From Isoetes taiwanensis (lineage: Eukaryota > Streptophyta > Lycopodiopsida > Isoetales > Isoetaceae), in assembly GCA_021234155.1 (NCBI GenBank), contig JAJEKV010000087.1, positions 3,949,242-4,013,241 of the forward strand: a stretch of 64,000 bases of DNA, read 5' to 3'. The translations under genes were made by a program, and so were the position numbers. The notes beneath the pieces are model-generated. The model was not told where the DNA came from, searched no databases, and saw only the letters and a list, made by a program, of their open reading frames with translations. This document shows, piece by piece, positions 58,795 through 64,000 of the stretch. Every line of letters begins with the position of its first letter. The stretch's first letter is position 1.

Positions 58795-59193
58795 TTATCC
58801 TTTACTCTTGCAACTTACATTGTCCTTCGTCCTCAAAGCCAGTTTTCCCTTCAACTTTTTCTTGAGATCATTAAGACTTTTTTCTTCCAGCATGTTTTCC
58901 TTATCGACTATGTTACATTTGTGATGCAGTTCTTCGGTTAACCTTGCACACTGAGAATCTGCATCTTTGATTCCCTGAGAATCTGCAAACAGGTCCGCCT
59001 GCTTAAACGTTTCAGGGAATTCTCCACACACTACTTCAGGTCTTTCTGAACATTTCTTTGATAGCTCCTTTGCAGTCTTCTTGATTTGCCTCAGACTTTT
59101 GCCCTCTAGGTTCACCTTGCAAACACTTATTCCATCCCCACTTATTTCATTCCTGAGCTTCCACACTATTCTATTAGGTTCTTTTAGATCCAT
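58795..59193 (-). CDS. Hypothetical 132-aa Lys/Glu-rich protein
   Basis: Open frame with start MDLKEPNRIVWKLRNE and a Lys-rich C-terminus (LNDLKKKLKGKLAL). It has a predicted helical, coiled-coil-like middle (LTEELHHKC, DKENMLEEKSL) and no recognisable family. It lies between the primer site and the poly-T tail of LINE copy F, so it may be retrotransposon or gene debris. No introns or regulatory signals could be supported. Confidence 0.3.
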   Translation of the reverse strand: MDLKEPNRIVWKLRNEISGDGISVCKVNLEGKSLRQIKKTAKELSKKCSERPEVVCGEFPETFKQADLFADSQGIKDADSQCARLTEELHHKCNIVDKENMLEEKSLNDLKKKLKGKLALRTKDNVSCKSKG

Positions 59194-59266
59194 TTAATTT
59201 TTGCATCCAAAGGGTTGGTAGTTGCCATAGCTCTATGCATGTAAGGAAGGTTCATAGTTCTATGTG

Positions 59267-61209
59267 TTTTTTTTTTTTTTTTTTTTTTTTTTTTGAAGGA
59301 TGAAACTAAGTAATATTAATATAGAGTAAGTACAAGAAGAGCGATACTAGGGTACCCCTGCCCAAACATGAGCGAGCACCCACACATCACATATACCACC
59401 TACGACTCATGGGATAAATCTGCCAATGCTATCAACAATGAAAAGGGTCCTTTCCCAGACCGCTGCCTTAAACTGCTCCTTCCGAGGAGACGCCAGGTAA
59501 GAGAGATATAATTTGTATCTTAACTGCGGGATCAATTCCCGGGGCTGCACCTCCTCATTCCTGAAGACCTTCATGCGCCGACACTTCCAAATGAGCCACA
59601 CTAACCATGCCTTACACAAATGGAAGGCCAGACTCTGAGGCTGGGACCACCCACGAGGATACACCCCCAACAGAACCTGTTGACTCTGAAGCGAGGTATG
59701 CAAGAGGCACTGGACCCATTGCCATGCCGGCTGAATGTCCACGCAGAGAAACATACAATGCTCTAGGGTCTCCGCATAGGCACCACACATTGGACACTTG
59801 TCGCTGATCCGCGGATTGATCCTGTGCACCCACGTGTTCACCCTCAGGGATCGGTGCACAATCTGCCACAGTAGCACCCGAATCTTGGGGGGCGAGATTG
59901 GGTTCCACACCCACTTCCAAATGCAGCCCCAGTCATCTCCTGGCACCTGGAGACTCCAGCCGTCCGAGGGAGGCAACTCATCCTGAATAGCCAAAAGCTC
60001 ATAGCAAGACTTCACGAAATTCGAGGGGTCAACTTTTGGATGACAACTCCACACCATACGGCGCCCTACGGGGATTCAGCGGTAGAGCATTAGCCACCCG
60101 TGCCCAAATAAGCGCAATCCGTTCACGAAGTCCGAACTTGTGGCGAAAAAACTGCGAGGTGCAAAATTTGCCGATCAATATACCAATCCCCAACTGCCGG
60201 GGACCCCGCGTTCGCCCATCTGCGGCTGGACCGGGGGATCGGCGGATCACGGCCAGGCACACGAGTCGCGGCACCGGGGCGGCGGGATCCACCATGGCGA
60301 TCGTCTAACTGAATACTACTGGCGTCAATGGCAAACAATGACCCGAACCTGCTCCCGGTAGCGCAAGAGCCCCTCGAGGGAAGGGAGAGCGTTAACATAT
60401 GGTCGATATATCGCAAATAAACCCATGGAAGCCACGCGGTATGGGCGGCTTATGGAACACAATAGAGTGAGAAAGCGGCCGATGAAGCAAGACCATGCCC
60501 GGGAATCAAGCTCATTCTCGATTGCGAACCGCGAACTTGGACAACAGGACCTTGCCATGGGCGAGAGGTCCAAGAAACCGAAGTCCCCCGCGACTTTGGG
60601 CGCACACATTTCCACCGGGGCTACCTTGACAACCGCCCCTTCCTCATTGCCACCCCATACAAAGTTCTGAAACCATAGAGGAAATTTCTCGAACCTTGCT
60701 CTCTGGCGCCAGGATAATGGATGCCATATAAATATCGTGGAGCACAAAGCGGACTTAATGCCACCGTGACCCTACCACCATGGAAAACTTCCCCCTTTCC
60801 ACCCGGTTAAAGGTGCCGGTAGCGTATCGAATGTCCTCCCAAATGCTGCCCAAAATGTCGATGCGAGCGGGATCCCCAAAAGCTTAGAGCATGTGCCCAC
60901 TGCGTGCGTCGCGCTAAGGAAATGGGACCGCGACCGGGCATGGGATCTGCCGCCGGCCATAACGCTGAGCACTTCGACCAATTCATAAGACAACCCGAGG
61001 CAAGAGATAATGCATCTAGCAACTCTTTCGTGTTTAACAGATTCCTTTCATCAGCCTGTAAGAAAAGGAAAGAATCATCCGCGTACTGACTCCCAATCTG
61101 ATGTGATCCATCTGCCATCCTCAACCCCTCCACAACACCCGCCTCCACAGCCGAGATCAAGAACTGCGAGAGGGCCTCTGGGTGAAAGCATGTTGTACTG
61201 GAACACCCT
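59267..61209 (-). mobile_element. L1-like LINE copy F (family 2), interrupted at its 5' side
   Basis: Minus-strand copy with a 28-base A tail (T-run 59267-59294 on plus), preceded by CATCCTTC as in copy E. Moving upstream: zf-RVT end (60057-59407), WGGNEEGAVVKVAPVEMC (about 60650), SWGSRSHRHFGQHLGGHS in the KLLG region, and QYADDSFLFLQADERN with the YADD box (about 61090). The QGCP-type block is at about 61205. There the homology stops and the second DDE transposon begins. Frames are broken. Confidence 0.8.
59407..60057 (-). pseudogene. LINE zf-RVT C-terminal domain, copy F (open frame)
   Basis: 216 open codons with WVWNPISPPKIRVLLWQIVH, KCPMCGAYAETLEHCMFLC (finger C-x2-C ... H-x4-C) and SLAFHLCKAWLVWLIWKCRR, ending IGRFIP and stop. 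It is the same domain as in copy E (48253-48843), whose last residues are HDGHFIS. It is the 3' end of a decayed ORF2. Confidence 0.85.
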
Positions 61210-61340
61210 GGGTATCCCCCCTGTCCCCCCTAAAAATGTGGTGGGAGATATCAAATTTGTGGTGCGATTTTAAATGTTTGTTTGGCGCCTAGTGCATGTA
61301 CTGCCCGGATTCAATCATTTCTTGAACTGCAACAACCCAA

Positions 61341-61394
61341 TTCCTACGCCACCCGTCCCATTCCAATTTCCTACGCCACCCGTCCCATTCCAAT
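61341..61394. repeat. 27-bp tandem repeat upstream of the transposase start
   Basis: TTCCTACGCCACCCGTCCCA and TTCCAAT occur twice in tandem (61341-61367, 61368-61394), about 60 bp before the ATG at 61455. Confidence 0.85.
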
Positions 61395-61454
61395 CTCCAC
61401 CGAACCGATTTCTAAACCCACGACCCACCCGCGCCTTTCCTGAAGCACACGGCT

Positions 61455-64000
61455 ATGGCGCTTAATCCGGTTGTGGATCAATCCGGTTCATACCTTCAAT
61501 CATTTAATTTGGAAGCAAATCTGCCTAAAATCTCAAACCGGAGCACAGGTAAGAGAAAGAGAACTCCAGAACAAGAACGGGATCATAAAAGACGCCAAAG
61601 GAAAAGACAAAGGGAAGCTAAAGAAGAATTAGCAAAAATTGCATCAGCAGAGGGAGGATCCACCAGAACGGCCTCTACTAGGCGTCGGATGGTATTAAAA
61701 TTGTTATCTTCATTTTATAGCACCACTAAAGGCTTGTCTAACAACGATAAGAAAGAGGTTTTACTAGATTATCTGCAGGATGACACAATGGACAGCGTAC
61801 TTGGCGAAGAGCTGAAAGATTTGCAAGCCAAGAGCATTGTGGTCGCTGACCTCGGGGCTTCCATTCAACTTGTGAAGAAGTCTAACAAACAATGACGGTT
61901 TAGCAGCCAAGAGTAGTTGCCTTGCTATGGCCGTAAGAGGAAGCATTAATACCGAAAGTGCTAATCCTGTCAGTGCTCGGGGTTTTGGTAAACTGCTGGG
62001 TGTTCATCCTAGGAATCTTACCAAAGCAAAATTGAAGAGGGAAGAGATAGATTGCAAAGGGAGGGAAATGGGTTTTGTACAAAAGAGTTAGAAGAGCAGA
62101 TGCAATTCCCAATTCTATCATAGAACTTGTGCAGCAACTTTGGACCGAAAACAGTAGGGTCTCTCCAAATGCAAAGGATGTTAAGTTCAGAAGATTGGAA
62201 CGAAATGTAAGAGAGGATCATGCCACTCACTATCTGGAAGAATCACATGTTATTTCATTTCTTCATCTTCACCACATTTTTTATTGTTAATGTGGTATGT
62301 GGTTAGTGATTGCTTGTGATATGTGGTTGCTGTGGTGAGGCACGTGGTGTGAAATAAATGCTGTCAATATATGCTTTGTGGTGCCTAGTGTGGTGAATAA
62401 CATGGTGTAAAATACATCTTTGTAATATATCTTTTGCCTAGTGTGGTGAATAACATGGTGTAAAATAAATCTTTGAATATATGCTATGTGGTCCCTAGTA
62501 GTGTGGTGAATAACATGGTGTGGTGCCTAGTGTGGTGTCTAGTGTGGTGCCTAGTGTGGTGCCATTAAAGTGCCGATGTGGTGCCTAGTGTGATGAAAAA
62601 TATGGTGTAAAATGAATCTTTGTAATATATTCTTTGTGGTGCCTAGTGTGGTGAATAACGAGGTGTAATATTAATGTCTGTAATATATGCTATGTGGTGC
62701 CTAGTGTGGTGAAAAATATGGTGTACATAATAAATTATGTAATATATGCGTTGTGGTGCCTAGTATGGTGAATAAGGAGGTGTAAGATGAATGTCCCATA
62801 ATATATGCTATGTGGTGCCTAGTGTGGTGGAAAATGTAGTGTGCAATAAATATCTTTGATCACCTTGTTATCTTCCTTGCGGTTGCAATTGTTCAGAAAT
62901 TCAAGACGGAACATCCTAGTGTTATGATCAAACGAAGAAGATGTTTGAAAAGTTGAAACCATGGTTTGTTGTAAAATTAAAGGACTTCAATAGTTCTTCT
63001 TTTGTATATACCATGTTAGAATGCGATGCTAATAGATGGCTTCAATAGTATGAGAACTAAGCACCCAAAAAAGTCTGCAATTTGCACTTGTCGACTTTGC
63101 TTGGTCGACATATATGGTGAATCTGCCCGAATACAAAATAAGTAGCACAAGAAGTCCGTGGCGGGGAATTTTATGTGAGAAAACTAGCTTCCAACCTTAC
63201 CATAAGAGGGAATGCATTCGGGTGAGTGTAAAGAGTGTGGGATTAAGAAGTTCCCTATCTGCCCACATGAACAATCTAGTGATAGTGGCATGGTGAAGTG
63301 GGAATACCTAGACTATGAAAAAAACAGATTCAGAGATGGCAGCAAAGAAGTCTAAGCTCGTTCACCAACACAATGAAATTGCAAGTCTTCCACGGTGAAC
63401 AAAATGTTGGAGAAGCTTCCAAATTTTCCTTTACACAACCCGGATATAAGTGGCGGGCGTGGCCCGGTACAAAGAACTCCTTGATAACTTGCACGGAGAT
63501 GCTTACCTATCCGTGGTTGACTTCATGAGAAATTATACTTTTAAGGAGCGGAATGAAGTTCAGTCCATGCGGCTGGGTCAACAACCGAGATAACTATATT
63601 TGTTCAAATAACCTATCGGGTTGATCCACGCATGACACCATTGAGAAGGAAACACACTACTATGTGTTGGGATGATAGGGAACATGACACACTTTTTGTT
63701 CAACATTGTTTTATGAAACATTTTGAGTACTTAAAGCGAAAAGGCAATGTCCCCAAACAAAGACTATGTATTTTTCGTAGATGGTCTTTGCATCACAATT
63801 CAAAAGCGGCGGATCATTTTATTTTGTTGGAAGGTACGGTTGTGATACGAGGGTCAACATGATGTGGAACTTCTTTGGATCAAACCATGGAAAAGGTGAA
63901 CATGATGGGAAGGCAAAGAATTGAAAAGATGGATCACGAGGTCTCATGACTTAAACATCCCCGACATTAAACTAGATAATGCCCATGATGTGGTGAAAAT
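61455..64000 (+). pseudogene. DDE-like transposase of unassigned superfamily, copy 2 (partial)
   Basis: N-terminal open piece 61455-61895: strongly basic (KRKRTPEQERDHKRRQRKRQ) then KEVLLDYLQDDTMDS. Next GFGKLLGVHPRNLTK (about 61982), RRADAIPNSIIELVQQLW and TENSRVSPNAKDVKF (about 62088-62180). After a minisatellite-filled intron come FEKLKPWFVVKLKDFNS (about 62940), FNSMRTKHPKKSAICTC (about 63040), CKECGIKKFPICPHE (about 63227), SVVDFMRNYTFKERNEVQS (about 63510), FFVDGLCITIQKRR (about 63772) and NFFGSNHGKGEHDG (about 63870). These align in order with copy 1. The first two acidic positions (VVD, VDG) and GEHD are kept. Frameshifts and stops make it inactive. Confidence 0.7.
62290..62850. repeat. 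58-60-bp minisatellite (TGTGGTGCCTAGTGTGGTGA)n
   Basis: About nine imperfect units of 58-60 bp, each starting TGTGGTGCCTAGTGTGGTGA and containing AACATGGTGTAAAAT and AATATATGCTA. It lies in the transposase intron between VSPNAKDV- and FEKLKP-encoding exons. Confidence 0.9.

Larger units (their letters stand above)
61210..64000 (+). mobile_element. Second DDE-family transposon (copy 2), runs off the window
   Basis: Begins GGGTAT directly after CCCT (61206-61209), the same junction as copy 1 (CCCT|GGGTAT at 9191-9200), and interrupts LINE copy F. The transposase start lies 245 bp inside and reads inward, as in copy 1 from its right end. Only the first six bases match the copy 1 end before the sequences diverge. 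The other end is outside the window. Confidence 0.55.

Noticed and set aside
61180-61200. GGGTGAAAGCATG resembling the TIR GGGTAAAAGCATG
   Set aside because: It lies within LINE copy F coding sequence that continues on both sides, so it is a chance match.

Overview
The window is nuclear DNA of a land plant with a large, repeat-packed genome. The plant assignment rests on relics of PPR/DYW, LRR receptor kinase, GDSL lipase and A20/AN1 genes, on initiator-tRNA-Met primer sites of Ty3/gypsy elements, on Helitron ends and on an intact 18-exon UTP3/SAS10 gene. The style (many nested LINEs, chromoviruses, degraded exon pieces) would suit a fern or another non-flowering plant, but that is inference. 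Only one gene, UTP3/SAS10, looks complete. Most of the rest is mobile DNA or broken gene fragments.

Layout. 1-7382: head-to-tail copies of one LINE family separated by long (CT)n arrays. 8090-19253: a Ty3/gypsy integrase/chromodomain split by nested TIR insertions. The innermost is a 9.08 kb element (9195-18278) with about 20-bp inverted repeats. It carries a RING/coiled-coil gene, a Ulp1-like protease relative, an FCP1/NIF-like phosphatase relative and, convergently, a DDE-like transposase that I cannot place in a known superfamily. 20140-23030: two more LINE copies on the minus strand, again head to tail. 23030-29848: two Helitron 3' ends, a 2.5 kb Helitron carrying an ATG16 WD40 exon, and isolated kelch and TLDc fragments. 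29850-36300: PPR relics, a 1.3 kb AGATTC array and a GDSL lipase fragment.

37015-42301: the intact UTP3/SAS10 gene (minus), with an inverted insert holding a 0.45-kaa-scale open frame in one intron, head to head with the last exon of a receptor kinase. 43740-45110: a SAP (AN1 finger) pseudogene and a deleted LTR element. 45960-48916: an L1-like LINE of a second family. 49165-51270: a partial, decayed duplicate of UTP3. 52081-52854: a polypurine tract. 52900-58271: a chromovirus 3' end, an apparent 5.0 kb LTR and a primer binding site. 59267-61209: a minus-strand L1-like LINE interrupted at 61210 by a second, decayed member of the DDE transposon family, which runs off the window.

The most unusual content is the DDE family at 9195-18278 and 61210-64000. 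Two copies align over the whole transposase, start with the same GGGTAT after CCCT, and place the transposase just inside one end reading inward. In the larger copy both companion enzyme-like proteins have lost their catalytic residues although much of their reading frame is still open.
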